Shown: in pieces, positions 12,790 through 23,754 of the stretch
How the letters are laid out: the number at the start of each line of letters is the position of its first letter
Position numbering within the stretch: the first letter of the stretch is position 1
From: Antedon mediterranea
Lineage: Eukaryota; Echinodermata; Crinoidea; Comatulida; Antedonidae
DNA: 64,000 nucleotides
Direction of reading: 5' to 3'
NCBI RefSeq assembly: GCF_964355755.1
Contig: NC_092673.1
Span: 13,833,001-13,897,000 of the forward strand
The notes under the pieces: generated by a model
What the model was told of the DNA's origin: nothing
The model's input: the letters and a program-made list of their open reading frames with translations, nothing else
The model's database searches: none
Translations under genes and position numbers: made by a program

Positions 12790-13545
12790 TATTTAATGCG
12801 AATCTTTGTAGAAAAACAATTCCATAAGTAAGAAACTACCATGTGTGTTACTGTTCGTGAGCCGCACCAATCGTTAGAAAAACAAATCCGAGCGAGCCGA
12901 ACGATTGTTGTAGAAATTCCATTTGATGTACACGCACTCATCTGGTAAGAAATTACCACGTGTATATTCATCATGCGAGTTTGTTGCCCGAACGCCGAAC
13001 GACTGTTGTGAAATTCCATTTGATGTACATGTACCCCTCTGTTAAGAATTTACCACATGTATATTCATCATGCAAGTAACAAGTTTGTTATCCGAACGCC
13101 AAACGACTTGTGAAATTCCATTTGATGTAGACGTACCCCTCTGGTATAGGTTGGTTCCCACTGGCGAAGCAATGTAACGCAATTTGCGCAACGTAAGCAA
13201 ATGCCCTTCTAATAATTGTGTTTGCCCCGTCTGCATGAAATCAAACCTGCGATGTTTCCAGCACTGTTGTATTTTGTTCCCACTTGTGATTACGCAATAC
13301 AGCATTTTGCGTCGATACGTCGCTGCGTTGCGTTCCAGTGGGAACCACGCTTAAGAAATTACCACGTGTGTTCACCATGCGAGTTTGTTGCCCGAACCAA
13401 CGAGTGCTGTGAAAATTCCACTTGATGTACACGCGCCCCTCTGGTAAGAAATTACCATGTGTGTTCATCATGCGAGTTTCGCCGCCGAACGAACGATTAT
13501 TGTGGACATTCCATTTGACGTACACACACGCACCCTAAAAAATTA
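12790..13545 (-). repeat. Tandem array, about 100 bp monomer, interrupted by a MITE
   Basis: The block GAAATTACCACGTGT...TTCATCATGCGAGTTTGTTG plus ATTCCATTTGATGTAC recurs at about 12830, 12945, 13050, 13355 and 13450. Minus-strand frames with repeated MMNIHVV and WNFH words are shadows of the repetition. Confidence 0.8.
13148..13351. mobile_element. About 200 bp MITE with GGTTCCCACTGG ends
   Basis: The left end AGGTTGGTTCCCACTGG is matched by the right-end complement AGCGTGGTTCCCACTGG (15 of 17). Other monomers of the surrounding array read CTCTGGTAAGAAATTACC without interruption. Here the sequence opens after CTGGTA and resumes with TAAGAAATT, which fits a TA duplication. Non-coding. Confidence 0.7.
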
Positions 13546-14235
13546 ACATGTGTGTTCATGCCTGTATAGTACCTGTCCGTTTCTGCTGACAAAATTGGCA
13601 AAACATTAACATTTTTTCATCAACAGTGTCAGCAGTAGGCTATAGTTTCGCGCTAGCTCAGTGGCGATCACATGTGTTTCGCGTTTTAGTCGAATTCTCT
13701 GGATAGAAGAAATATACTTAATATTAATAAATGTTTAATTACCAAAATGTATTTAAAATTAGTTTCATAATCATACATAGGCCTACGTTACTGTTTGTTG
13801 TTAACAATAAAAATATTGTCTTATTTTACAACTCCCTGGTCTGAGTGAGATTGAGCCAAACGAACTCAAAATTAAAAAAAACACAGAAATTTAGTGACGA
13901 AGTATGACGTTGCAGTAGTGGATAGGCTATTTCCTGGAATGCCAAAACTGTCTTTAACACGCCGCCGCTAAAAAGGGAGAAGTCTATGCGTTGCTGTTAA
14001 ACCATGTGCTGCTAGGAACATGTTAGGTCTATAAAATGGACTATACTATTTTACGAAACTATAAACATAGGATGGGTTGTTATGATAATGACATGGGGCG
14101 TGTTTATGAATACATTTTCAAAAGAACCGTAAGACTATGTATACGTTATCGGGTATATATATTTTTTCACAATAGGCCCCTACTGTAATTGCCGGTGGTT
14201 AAGTTGAAAATCGAGGAAACATGCAAATAGACAGG

Positions 14236-14257
14236 CCAGGGAGTTGTAACTCCCTGG
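14236..14257. repeat. 22-bp palindrome
   Basis: CCAGGGAGTT-GT-AACTCCCTGG, perfect 10-bp arms. The half-site AACTCCCTGG also occurs near 13831. Purpose unknown; it may be the end of a small foldback element. Confidence 0.7.
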
Positions 14258-15105
14258 ACAGGCTAATGCAAACGTGGCATGCCCTTGCTAATAAAACGTG
14301 TTGGGTTGGGAGTTATACAGAACGTAATGGAATTCTGTACCGTGTCCTGTGATGTACAGTATTTGATATATTTTTTTATTAATATACATTATTATAAATA
14401 TATTATTAATACTAGTGTAGGCTAGGTACTCGGCAAGCTAGGCCTACGTGTATTGTATATATACAAAAAAGACGTCAGCTCTGTACAGGCTCGTCGAACG
14501 GTCCAAGTTTTATTTTCTCGCACAAAGATTGTAATTGTAAACATCGGACGCTAATAGTCGGTCAACATGCGGTACATGGTGTGGGCGGATCATCTTATCA
14601 GGCGGGTAAAGGAAGTCACCGATGTGACGGCGTATTGTCATTCTTCAAAGAAAACACTGCTTTTGAATAAACCGCCTTAATTAGGATAGCGCGTGCCAAC
14701 TGTTTATTTATAGTAAATCCAATTAGTTTTTGCTTGCTTCTATTGTTTAAAGATCCTTAAAATACTGTCGATTTAGTATCGACGCATTGTCTAAATACTA
14801 TCGAATTACTGTCGGTAACTAACTGCAAGTTCGACGTCGAACTTTTTTTCAGCGGGTAGGCCTAGTCCATTAAAGTACGGTGACACGTAGGTGCCTTGTA
14901 CCTTTGTCACTAATGATTTGCTATTACAACTACAGTACTGTAAAACTATTATCTGGCTGTTTAAAATGCATTACTGTATTCCTTTATATAATATTTTAAA
15001 CTATAAATAGGCCTAATATACTTGACTTGTCTACGAACTGACCCAGGTGGTTAAAAATATAAAACATTTTACAGTTTACTAAATGTACTGTATGCTTTTT
15101 TTTCA

Positions 15106-16950
15106 GTCTCATTATGGAAGCGAGTTCCAGTGGTTTGACAACATTAAGATGAGTGAACATTCAAGAATGTTGTGGGTTCTTACAAGGCCATGTATGTCAG
15201 CATTCAATGAATCCATGCAGTCATTTACTAATAAAACGTTTGCAACCAGTGATCAACACAAAGAGGCTACGCCTTCTAGTATACACAGAGATACAATTGA
15301 TACTGATAAATTGCTAGCTAAACTCAACGGATGTTCACCATTTTCAATGGAACCAACCCTTCGTAATATCGTAAATGGTATGGTAGCTAATGATGATATC
15401 AAATATCAAATGGTAGCTGAAAGTGTCATCTCTCAAATGAAGCAACAGTCAGTCTTCTCACATAAATTTAAAAGAAAGGAAAGAGCCAGGACACTAGCTG
15501 ATGCAAGTGCCATTGTTGTTGCACCTGACAGATCTATAGATCCTGGACTCTTATTTCAAAGATGTCTCATTGTGTCACAAAATGGGAGCCTGTCTTTGGA
15601 AGAAATGCTTACGTTTGAACTGAGTCCCTTTCCCCCATCATTGTTTGAAGGAAAGAATTTGCTCCGGAAAGCAGACAAGCCGCAATTGCTTCACGCAATT
15701 ATTGATCAAGGACAAAAGAAATCGTCAGACATATTACTATGTCATAATGCCGTCCCCAAAACTGACATCTATGTCTTCGATGGAGGTTCTTTAATACACC
15801 GACTGCCATGGAAGAAGGGCGAGTTATACCATGAAATTATTACGTCTTATTGCAAGCTAGTTAGAAAGTATGCATCCACAATAGTAGTGTTTGATGGCTA
15901 TGGAACACCAACAACAAAAACATATTACACACTTGAGGCGTGGAAAAGCTGACCACTTAGATGTAAAATTTGACGAATCTACAGTATTTGACACAAAGAA
16001 AGAGAAATTTTTTAGTAATACCAACAACAAACAAAGATTTATCAACATGCTTGGAAAAGAGCTTGAGTCAGTAGGTGTAGAAGTCATCCATGCACCGGGT
16101 GATGCTGATGTTCTCATAGCAACTACTGCTATTAATGCTGCCAAGAATAAATCAGTCACACTCATAGGAGGGGATACAGACCTTCTTATCCTCCTTTTGC
16201 ATCATACCCGTCTAAGCTTGAATAGGATAATTTTTAGATCCGACAAAGCATCAGCTACAACAGCGACAGATATCATCCCCTTAAAGAAAGCACTTGGATC
16301 TAACCTTTGTTCAAAGCTCCTGTTTTGTCATGCCCTTACAAGATGCGATACGACCTCAAGAATATATGGCGTTGGAAAGAAGGCAGCTTTTAAAAAGCTG
16401 CTTGGTGATGATAAAGTTCTAAGCTCTTGTGCCAAAGTCTTGACATCCAATTGTCAAACTAAGAAAAAGATTGAAGAATATGGTCGGAAAGCGATGGTGG
16501 CTCTCTTTGGAGGAAGTAGCAGTGAAACATTATTAAGTTCGAGGAGGAGAATTTTTAACAAGAAGGTTGCTGGTTCCAAATCATTTGTTGGGCCTGAAAG
16601 ACTACCACCTACTGATTGTGCAACCAATTTTCATAGTCAAAAGGTATATTTGCAGATTATGACATGGTCTATGAATGATACAGATATGGTGTTATCAGAG
16701 TGGGGATGGAAGGAAGAAGACAACCGCCTAGTTCCACAAATGACAACCGAGGATGCTGCACCACCTCATCTGCTCAAAATGATACATTGCAATTGTAAGA
16801 CTGGATGTGGTACACCTCAATGTGGCTGCAGACGATATGGCCTACAGTGTACATCTACATGTGGATCATGCCAGCTAGAAGGATGCGAAAATTGCCCCAA
16901 TAATTGACATCGAAGGCGACATTGATGATGATGAAAGTGATGACGAGTAG
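15106..16950 (+). pseudogene. XPG/FEN1-like nuclease with C-terminal CXC motif
   Basis: About 610 residues of a multicopy invertebrate protein family of unknown function. The exon begins after a T-rich acceptor ending CAG at 15105. In order: an N-terminal block with RMLWVLTRPCMSAFNESM; YVFDGGSLIHRLPW; VVFDGY; THLRRGK; APGDADVLIA; GGDTDLLILL; RCDTTSRIYGVGKKA; and a C-terminal cysteine cluster CNCKTGCGTPQCGCRRYGLQ continuing C..TCGSCQ. The spaced aspartates plus the GVGK turn match the PIN/FEN1 nuclease fold, and the cysteines resemble tesmin/TSO1 CXC DNA-binding motifs. One frameshift near 15920 and another near 16905 break it. The second puts the acidic tail (DIEGDIDDDESDDE) out of frame before TAG at 16950. 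An AATAAA lies at about 17078. Upstream exons are not found. Probably element-encoded. Confidence 0.7.
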
Positions 16951-17279
16951 TGTATCCAACTGATGGTGTTAGAGGATGATAAGTAAATTTTCCAAATAGT
17001 ATGTATGCAATTATCTGTTATATTTTAATGTACACTGTGTAAAAGAGAGCGATACAATTTCAATTTTAAATGTGGAATAAAATGCTTTAATAAATGGATG
17101 GTAACCACTGCCACTGGCCATACTGCTGTTTGATTGTAATGGTTTATGATCAAAACATCATCATGTGATGGTAAATTATCATTTCAAAAGCAGTTGCTAT
17201 TATAGTAAGTCATTACAATCTTATATAGTTAAATACTATCGTTAAACATTATTTATAGTATTTTATTCATTATTTGTAT

Positions 17280-17620
17280 TTTTCTTAGTTACGGTTGCTA
17301 GGGTAATGCCATATTTATAAAATATTATCATCAATATGATTGCACATGAACAAACAATGCACATGCACATTTTGAATAAGATTGATAGACCTGAAAACAT
17401 TAAATTTTATTTTATTAATTATTTAATTTTATTTATTTATTTGTTATTGTTACCATGGCAACCACATTCCTATTCCAGTGGCAATATGTTGTGTTGATAT
17501 AAGGGGATCTCTCAGTACATAATTCATCAGTTTTAACATTTCAAACACAATATAACTATTTTTTATTAATTATTTTAATTTTCCTTAGTTACGCATAGCA
17601 ACGGTTGCTATGGTAACATG
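17280..17620. repeat. Three X-box-like palindromes in a degenerate repeat
   Basis: GTTGCTAGGGTAAT (about 17292), GTTACCATGGCAAC (about 17450) and GTTGCTATGGTAAC (about 17603) all fit the RFX-type pattern GTYRCC-N-RGYAAC, or nearly. Two are preceded by CTTAGTTACG, suggesting a decayed tandem unit rather than a promoter. Binding is not implied. Confidence 0.4.
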
Positions 17621-18349
17621 ATTATTGATAAATAAGATGATCAATGGAATTCACTTTAGTCATATGATAAATACACAAAGTTTGCCTAAGATTGATTGAT
17701 ATTAAGATATTTTAATTAATTTATGTTAATTTCCACTTAATTTGACCTCAAATGACCCCTTCGGAGGGTCCGATTTCTCGGGACTTTTTTTCTGTGACTA
17801 ATGACATAGAGTAGAATCCAAAAACGTTGAAAAACCTTTGTACGCAATTATTTCTAGGTTAAACCTTATTTTCCATCCATTAAATGTTGTTTTCAAGTTT
17901 TAATACATGTAATTCCTAGATTTTAGAACTATACTTCAAGTAGCAATCGCTAGTATTCTGTCTCAGAGAGTGAATGCTTGTTAAGGCTCTCGTGCGTTAT
18001 TTGACGGACGGCGGCCGTGTATATAAGGATTTGGCAGATCGTGTATTTCATTTTGTGTGTTGATGATTAGGATGGTAAAATAATTTTGAAGTATAACATT
18101 TAGTCCAATATAATTATAAATAAATAGATACTATTAATACCTATAATAAAAATATAGTTAAGTAACTAACAGGCTATTTAATTAATAGTATACTAAATTA
18201 AAACGAATATAAATAAAACAAATTAAAATATAAAAGAATAAATCAAATGTATTGACACAAACACATTCACTTCACAAAACTTCTGGTTTCCCATCAATTA
18301 CTGCAAAACGAATGTTAATGGCACACATCACGTTTATGGGCTAAGTTAC

Positions 18350-20225
18350 CCAAGGAACCAGAAAGATTTGCCAAGATTGTGGAAGAATTTGTTAAAGGTA
18401 GCAGAACAACACCAAGAAAAAAAGCTGCATTGAGAAGACATGGTCTTGGCGTCAACAAAGGAAAAAGGGATTTACAATTCCAAGAGTTAATAACAGAAAA
18501 CCTGAAAAATAAGTTGCAGGTGCTAAAAACAAGGCCAACAGCCATAAGTTGCATGCTAAAACGCATAGTGATACCGGACCGACAGACAGACCGACAGACC
18601 GAAATAATGAACTATAGAGTCGCGTCCACGCGACTAAAAAGAGCGACACCTCGTACCGTAAAGACAGAAGATTACTTGCTCACCTGATAAGCAAGAAATA
18701 TCGCATGCAGAGTAGACTTGCAAAGCAATTGGATGTACGTCCAAACTACTTATCAAGTATTAGAAAGAAAATGGATAAAAATGACGGAGCTGTACTTGAC
18801 TTGCAAAAAAGAAGGAGCGATGCTACAAGTTTTGATATAATTGAGAAGGTACAATTTTTTTATAATAATCCTAAAATTTCAAGAGAATTACCATCAAAGA
18901 AACAAATCCAGGAGTTTCATGGAAGTGTCTATCGATCAGGCATATAAAATGTGGAAAAGCGAAAATCCAGATGTAAATATTATTAGCCACTCTTTGTTTC
19001 AGAAATTGAGACCAAATACTGTCCTTTTGCAACACAAAACTAAATTAAACCAATGCCTTTGCGAGTACTGCACATCAATCCTCCTTAAGTTACAGGCCTT
19101 AAACAGAGCTGCTGTAGCATACAAGATGCCTACTATCAAAACTAAAAATAAATATGAGCTGATTGCACTTACTATGTGCCCAAAAGAGGACAACGGAAAA
19201 GTATAATAAACCAGGATGTATATAGAGAGAGTGTGAAGATTGTGGTGTGTCCCTCCTCAAGACTAAAGTTATCAAATTGGAAGAACATCATGGTGAAGAA
19301 ATGATCCAGTGGATGAAATGGAGTGACCAGCATTATGAACTCTGTGGAAAAACCAAGACGAAGAAAGTGGTAATAACAGAGAGGACCAAAGTCAGTAATT
19401 TTTTGCAAGAATTTGTTAAAGAAACCAAATCATTGTCTTGACATCTGTTTGTTGCAAACTGGCAGCAAGATGGATTTCCAACCATTTCGAAAACACTCCC
19501 CGAAAACTGGACTTTGATGGTGTTAGATTTTGCTGAAAACTATAGCTGTCTTCGACAAGATGAAATACAGTCTGCCCATTGGGCTATTCAGCAAGTTACT
19601 GTACATCCTATCGTTTGTTACTATAACTGTGTACACTTTGACGACCCAAGAACACATATTGTCCAAGAGGCTTCAGTTTTTCTTTCAGATGACCTTGACC
19701 ATGATTTCCATACCGTACATCTTTTTGAAAATCTTGCACTGGAACACCTTAAGAAAACTAGAGGCTTATCTTTGAAACAAGTCGTAGAGTTTACGGATGG
19801 GTGTGGTAGGCAGTATAAGTCGTGTGGGCCCTTTGGAGATATAAGCTATGCCAAATTTAATTACCATGGAATTGAGTTTAATAGAAGTTATTTTGGATCT
19901 AGGCACGATAAAGGCCCCAGTAATGGTGTGTCTGGTGTTATTAAATCTGCTGTTCGCCGAGCTGTTGTAAATACAGTGGAAGATATGTTCCAGTTTTGCT
20001 GGAAAAAATCTAGTTCATGAAGATTGCAAGAAACAGCGGCGGTCTTTCTTTTTGGTGAGAAAAGGCGAGATTGATAGAAAACGCCCAAAAAGTATAAAGT
20101 TGCAGTCCCAAAGTGGAATTTGCCAAGTGAAAATTACTTTATGTCGGAGATTACATAACGGTATTTGGATTTTATTAAATACTTTCCAAAAATTGTTTTT
20201 TTGCCTTTGTTTATTGTTTTTATAA
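18350..20225 (+). pseudogene. DDE-type transposase of an unclassified family
   Basis: Pieces of one protein read through at least four frameshifts. The N-terminal piece has KIVEEFVKGSRTTPRKKAAL (about 18370-18540). After a repeat insertion it resumes with SRLAKQLDVRPNYLSSIRKK (18711 on). Next come SLFQKLRPNT...CLCEYC (about 18990-19075), a CEDC motif near 19235, then DFAENYSCLRQDEIQSAHW (19523-19580), FTDGCGRQYKS, and a HDKGPSNGVSG block followed by conserved IKSAVRRAV. The aspartate/asparagine-rich blocks (DFAENY, DGCGRQYK, HxKGPxxG) match a widespread animal family with an RNase H-like transposase core. After a frameshift near 20010 the tail NLVHEDCKKQRRSF continues. It cannot make a protein. 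It lies just outside the 12 kb element, so it may belong to the element into which that one inserted. Confidence 0.65.
18540..18642. repeat. ACCGACAGACC-type repeat inserted in the transposase relic
   Basis: GGACCGACAGACAGACCGAC followed by an AACTATAGAGTCGCGTCCAC segment. Related copies are at 33285-33355 and 33845-33915. The transposase reading frame is coherent on both sides, so this is an insertion. Confidence 0.6.
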
Positions 20226-20299
20226 GTGTCTATAAATAGCCAACCTTCACACCTCAAGTGTACTCTATCATTTTTTTTCTCAAACTACATGCACAATAG

Positions 20300-20765
20300 T
20301 GTTTTCTAGACAACACACACACCCACACACACCCACAGCTTCGTCTGTCAAACTAACACACACAGGCGTAGTGTCTGTCAAAACTAACACACGCAAGTAC
20401 ACCTCAAATAACGTCATTATTTTCAAAGATATGCCATTTGATATTATTTTTCCTCATAAAACATTTTGACTTTCTGCAACTCTATCAAGAATAGTTAATA
20501 ACCAGAGGATTTACAGTGATTAAAGTACAATTAAAACAGCATAATAAATGTTCACCAATTGCATGCTAATTTTTTAAAGACAAAAACACTTTTATGTGAT
20601 TATTGAGAATTTTTTTTTGCCGCATTTATACTTTGAAATGTAGTATATTATACACATTTAAATAAATTATAAGACATAGTTTTGATAATTTTATTATTTG
20701 TTCAAGAAAAACAACTAAATTTTGTCCGTCAAAACTAACACGCGCAATTGCTACACCAATGAAAT
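20300..20765 (+). repeat. CA-rich tract and subterminal-type repeats (right cluster)
   Basis: A CACACACCCACACA tract (20310-20337) is followed by TCTGTCAAACTAACACACAC and TCTGTCAAAACTAACACACG, and at 20727 TCCGTCAAAACTAACACGCG. This is the motif seen at 5.37-5.75 kb and 17.99 kb. Confidence 0.5.
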
Positions 20766-20944
20766 TAAAATACATTTTTTTAAGTTCATGTTCAGTGACT
20801 TATCTTTTTTTTAGTATTGCCTGAAAGATATGTTTTTACTAAACAATTTCAGGTTATTAAAAAAAAAATGTTAAAGATGAAAAATTGACCTCTGTGTTAC
20901 AGTTTTATAACACTTTAGCATCTTTTGAGTCATATAGATTCTTT

Positions 20945-21165
20945 ACAGATTTGAAGCTACCAATGAGATCTCAGAAAGCAGTGGATCCCAAACTTTGTAT
21001 TTTGCATGCAAAATTGACAAAATAATGAGCTCTAAATAACCGTGCTCATGATGTGTGCAAACATGTACGGGCAGCAGTACCAAAATACCACTCCAGATCA
21101 ATGAAGCGAGAATTTGTGCAGTCATTTGGCCTTGTTTCTAACAAGGCAGTTTTGCGGAGTGCTTA
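20945..21165 (+). pseudogene. Unidentified coding-like fragment
   Basis: The start matches 928-1011. Following it, a frame reads NNRAHDVCKHVRAAVPKYHS then RSMKREFVQSFGLVSNKAVL, which looks like decayed protein. I do not recognise it. Two stops precede this segment. Confidence 0.3.
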
Positions 21166-21317
21166 ACGAACTTTGACAGATTTGTTTCAATTTATTTTAA
21201 ACTATTTGTCAGTCTGGTCTCCTCAGTTTTGATTAATTCTCAGTGATCTTTACATTCACAACCCAAAAGCTGTTTTTAAATTTAGGTGACTTCTTTGTCT
21301 GAAACTTTAGATGAAGC

Positions 21318-21530
21318 TAGAACAAGTCCTTGTTCTACAAGCAACAATTCAACTGGATCGGACATGTAATTAGAAAAGAAAATGAAGATCCTACAAAAAT
21401 TCTTACTTTTCACACAACACAAAGTAAACGAAGAGGTCGGAAGATACCATCAGTACTTGATAGAGTTGTACAACAAAGTCAACTTACTAGATGCAACTTC
21501 ATTAGAGCCTGCTTCAACAGAAATTTATAA
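21318..21530 (+). pseudogene. LINE ORF2 C-terminal fragment
   Basis: Reads FNWIGHVIRKENEDPTKILT, then QSKRRGRKIPSVLDRVVQQS. W/F-x-GHVxR followed by an RRGR block is the usual region after the RT thumb in many non-LTR retrotransposons. Only about 65 residues remain, with no RT motifs. Clade not assignable. Confidence 0.55.
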
Positions 21531-21789
21531 TTCCCAGCAATGTTTTAACTGTATATATGAACTGTTTTATAAGTTGTTTTGTGACTGTGTAATTTGGTAG
21601 TAGTCGCTCTCATACTGTAGACCTACATTTAAAAGTAACACATCCAAATGCCAACTTCAAGTCAATGGCTACCAGATGTCTCTGTGAGACGGTTATTTGA
21701 ACCAGTACCAGTACCAGTACCTTGATGAGCAAGACTCCGAATTGCTTTGGGACAGACAACACTGCAACCCATTAGAGTACGACACTTTC

Positions 21790-22470
21790 CTGAATAAATG
21801 TAAACTATCAATGCAAGTATTGAGACAGCTGTTGATGACAGACGTCATGATCAAGTGTCAGAAAACGAGGTAATCACACACTTACAAACAACAGTTGTTA
21901 GTGTTAGAGACCTTTACGATCAAGTGATAAAGCGATGTGATGAGGGCACCAAGTCTTCACTGGTTACAGTTTTGGCCATGCAGACCAACTGCTAGGCTGT
22001 GTATGTAAGCCTCCTAGACTTCAAAACAAGGTCTTCAGTGAAGTTCACCATCTTCCAGACCCTATGCCTGATGGAGACAAATATTACACATTTGAGGAAC
22101 TTTATGGAAAGGTAAACTTTGTGTTCATTGCTTTTATGAGTATTTGGTTTCAGGCTAATATCTGAAGGAGAACATGGAGAATGTATCAAAGCAATTGTAA
22201 AAGCTAATTTAAAGGTGAAGTGATGATACAACAGAATGATGATGTATATATTTTTTCAACAGAAAACTACAGAACATTACAGGCCTTCTTTGACAGTTAC
22301 TAGAGCCACAGGAGATGGATGCCTTTTCAATCCATCAGCCTGAACGGCTAAGAATACTGGCGTGATCATACATTGCGAGGAATGCGAAAAGTGGAGGTGT
22401 CAATATGCAAAGAAGAAGTTGACAAAAAAGACAAGGCCTTACAATCAACTATCATGCAAACTAGCAGAAA
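21790..22470 (+). pseudogene. Two-exon relic of an animal transposase family (C-terminal part)
   Basis: The readable frame gives FGHADQLLGCVCKPPRLQNK, then VFSEVHHLPDPMPDGDKYYT and FEELYGK up to 22111. A GT-AG intron (22112-22262) ends in TTTTTTCAACAG, and exon 2 opens KTTEHYRPSLTVTRATGDGC, then a stop, and later IHCEECEKWRCQYAKKKL. The joint is phase 0. A further upstream frame (IETAVDDRRHDQVSENEVIT, SVRDLYDQVIKRCDEG) is offset by a frameshift near 21950. From memory, the KPPRL...PDPDG...YGK.T..RPS and CxxCxKWRC blocks belong to the C-terminus of the same invertebrate protein family whose N-terminal half appears at 60.7-61.5 kb. At least one stop and one frameshift make it dead. Confidence 0.55.
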
Positions 22471-22734
22471 TGCTGAAAAGGCGGTGATTGCGCAAAAATA
22501 TACCTCCATAAAAAGTTTCTAAAAAAAATAATAATACTACTACTGTATTGTTTATCAACTTAGGTGATGTTTATATCACCTTAAAAACCGGCACGGAGAA
22601 AAAATATTTGTTGGACCTCTGCACTTTAAAAACAACCTGATCAAATTCAACCAGAAACGTATTAATTATGACAATAAATCCTGGTCAATCAGTGATGACA
22701 ATAAACTGAAAATAAAAAGATCCGGTTTGATGGC

Positions 22735-23402
22735 CTACATATTGGTGGCGTACTAGTCAATCCATCATCAGAAGTTCGTAACCTTGGTGTACAACTTGAT
22801 TATAAAATGACCATGGAATCACATATCAACAAAATCTGCCGATCTGCTATTTTCCATTTATGTAACATCGCCAAGATCAGATGTTACTTGAACCATTGTG
22901 CAACAGAGCAGATTGTACATGCTTTTGTTACCAGTCGGCTTGATATGGGAAATTCTCTGCTGTATGGTCTGCCAAAGAAGCAGTTGCGGACTCTCCAGAA
23001 GGTGCAAAATTGGGCAGCTCGCTTAGTGATGTGTGCCAAGAAGTATGATCACGTCACACCATTGTTCAAAGAGTTAAATTGGCTACCCATGGAGTCGCGT
23101 GTTAAATTTAAGATCCTGCTGCTGGTGTTCCGATGCCTAAATAGTTGCGCTCCAAAATATCTCTCAGAATTGTTGACAGTCAAGAAGGGAAAGCGAGAAC
23201 TAAGATCTAGTCATCAGGTGCTACTGGACATTCCAAGGAGCAAACATAGTTGGGGAGATCGGACTTTCAGTGTTGCTGGACCTACGCTCTGGAACCACCT
23301 ACCCTTGAACATTAAACACACCATTATTGAGTCACAGCGCCATGAGCAATGAATGTTGGAATGGCGCTATATAAATCGAACGATTGATTGATTGATTGAT
23401 TA
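22735..23402 (+). mobile_element. 5'-truncated CR1/L2-type LINE
   Basis: The open frame (start unknown; read from about 22735, stop 23350-23352) gives HIGGVLVNPSSEVRNLGVQL, SHINKICRSAIFHLCNIAKI, then VTSRLDMGNSLLYGLPKKQL, NWAARLVMCAKKYDHVTPLF, LNWLPMESRVKFKILLLVFR, PKYLSELL and GDRTFSVAGPTLWNHLPLNI. This is the thumb and C-terminal region of Jockey/CR1/L2 reverse transcriptases (HxxxxCxxxxxxLxxIxxIR, SRLDYCNxLLYGLP, VAGPxLWNxLP). The catalytic palm is missing. The 3' end reads GGCGCTATATAAATCGAACG followed by a GATT/ATTG microsatellite at 23383-23402, the normal tail of L2-like elements. About 180 C-terminal residues are intact, so insertion is fairly recent; the 5' loss is typical of incomplete reverse transcription. 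Confidence 0.85.
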
Positions 23403-23439
23403 TAGAGACAAGATATTCCTGGTTTAAAAAATGGAGAGA

Positions 23440-23750
23440 TGAACATAAGGGGCCGTCCAAAAACTAATTTTCCGCGAGTTCCGCGATTTTACCTTCATAG
23501 TTCATTGAACCTCGTTTCCGCGGAACGTGCGATACAAAAATATTCATTCGGAATGCTCGGGGAACGCAATTGATGAATATTCATATCAACAATCAAAATG
23601 TTGCCGCCCACATATCGCGAGTTCCGCGGGTAGCCTAATAAATAGATGAGATCATAGTACAGAATAGCACGTTTTAGGCCTAGCTAGGTTGGCCGACTAC
23701 GACTACATACAGTAGGCTAGTACTAGGCCTAGTCCTACTTAAACTACTCT
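23440..23750. other. No gene recognised; CCGCGAGTTCCGCG repeat
   Basis: CGCGAGTTCCGCG occurs at about 23473 and 23618 in the same orientation, with an inverted TTTCCGCGGAACG near 23517. Possibly a small unclassified element. Confidence 0.35.
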
Positions 23751-23754
23751 GATA

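Larger units (their letters stand above)
6873..14855. mobile_element. 8 kb nested element with TA target sites, full of satellites
   Basis: The left end CCCGCTGGAAAAAAGTTCGA (from 6873) is matched inverted at the right end finishing TTTTTTTCAGCGGG (14855), with one mismatch over about 22 bp. A TA dinucleotide flanks each end, as in Tc1/mariner-type insertions. No transposase frame is seen inside. The interior consists of three tandem arrays (7.4-8.9, 9.3-12.5, 12.8-13.5 kb), so it is non-autonomous and has probably grown by array expansion. Confidence 0.55.
5822..17879 (+). mobile_element. 12 kb inverted-repeat element carrying the XPG-like gene
   Basis: The left end (5822-5990) and right end (17743-17879) are inverted copies over about 140 bp. 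Shared blocks, outside to inside, are TGGATGGAA, CCTAGAAATAATTGCGTACA, AAAAAAAGTCCCG and TCATTTGAGGTCAAA. Flanks read TTAG (5818-5821) and TTAA (17880-17883), a possible 4-bp target duplication with one mismatch, so the exact ends are uncertain. It encloses an XPG/CXC gene and an 8 kb nested element. The size and nuclease gene recall the Academ group of DNA transposons, some of which encode XPG-like nucleases; I hold that assignment loosely. Confidence 0.55.

Noticed and set aside
13042-13525. Overlapping minus-strand frames with MMNIHVV/WNFH repeats
   Set aside because: They are translations of the 100-bp tandem array and of the MITE inside it.
5822-17879. A Polinton/Maverick or viral integration
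   Set aside because: No DNA polymerase B, packaging ATPase, capsid or cysteine protease frame is visible, and the ends are about 140 bp.
23383-23402. GATT microsatellite as an independent repeat
   Set aside because: It is the normal 3' tail of the CR1/L2-type LINE that precedes it.
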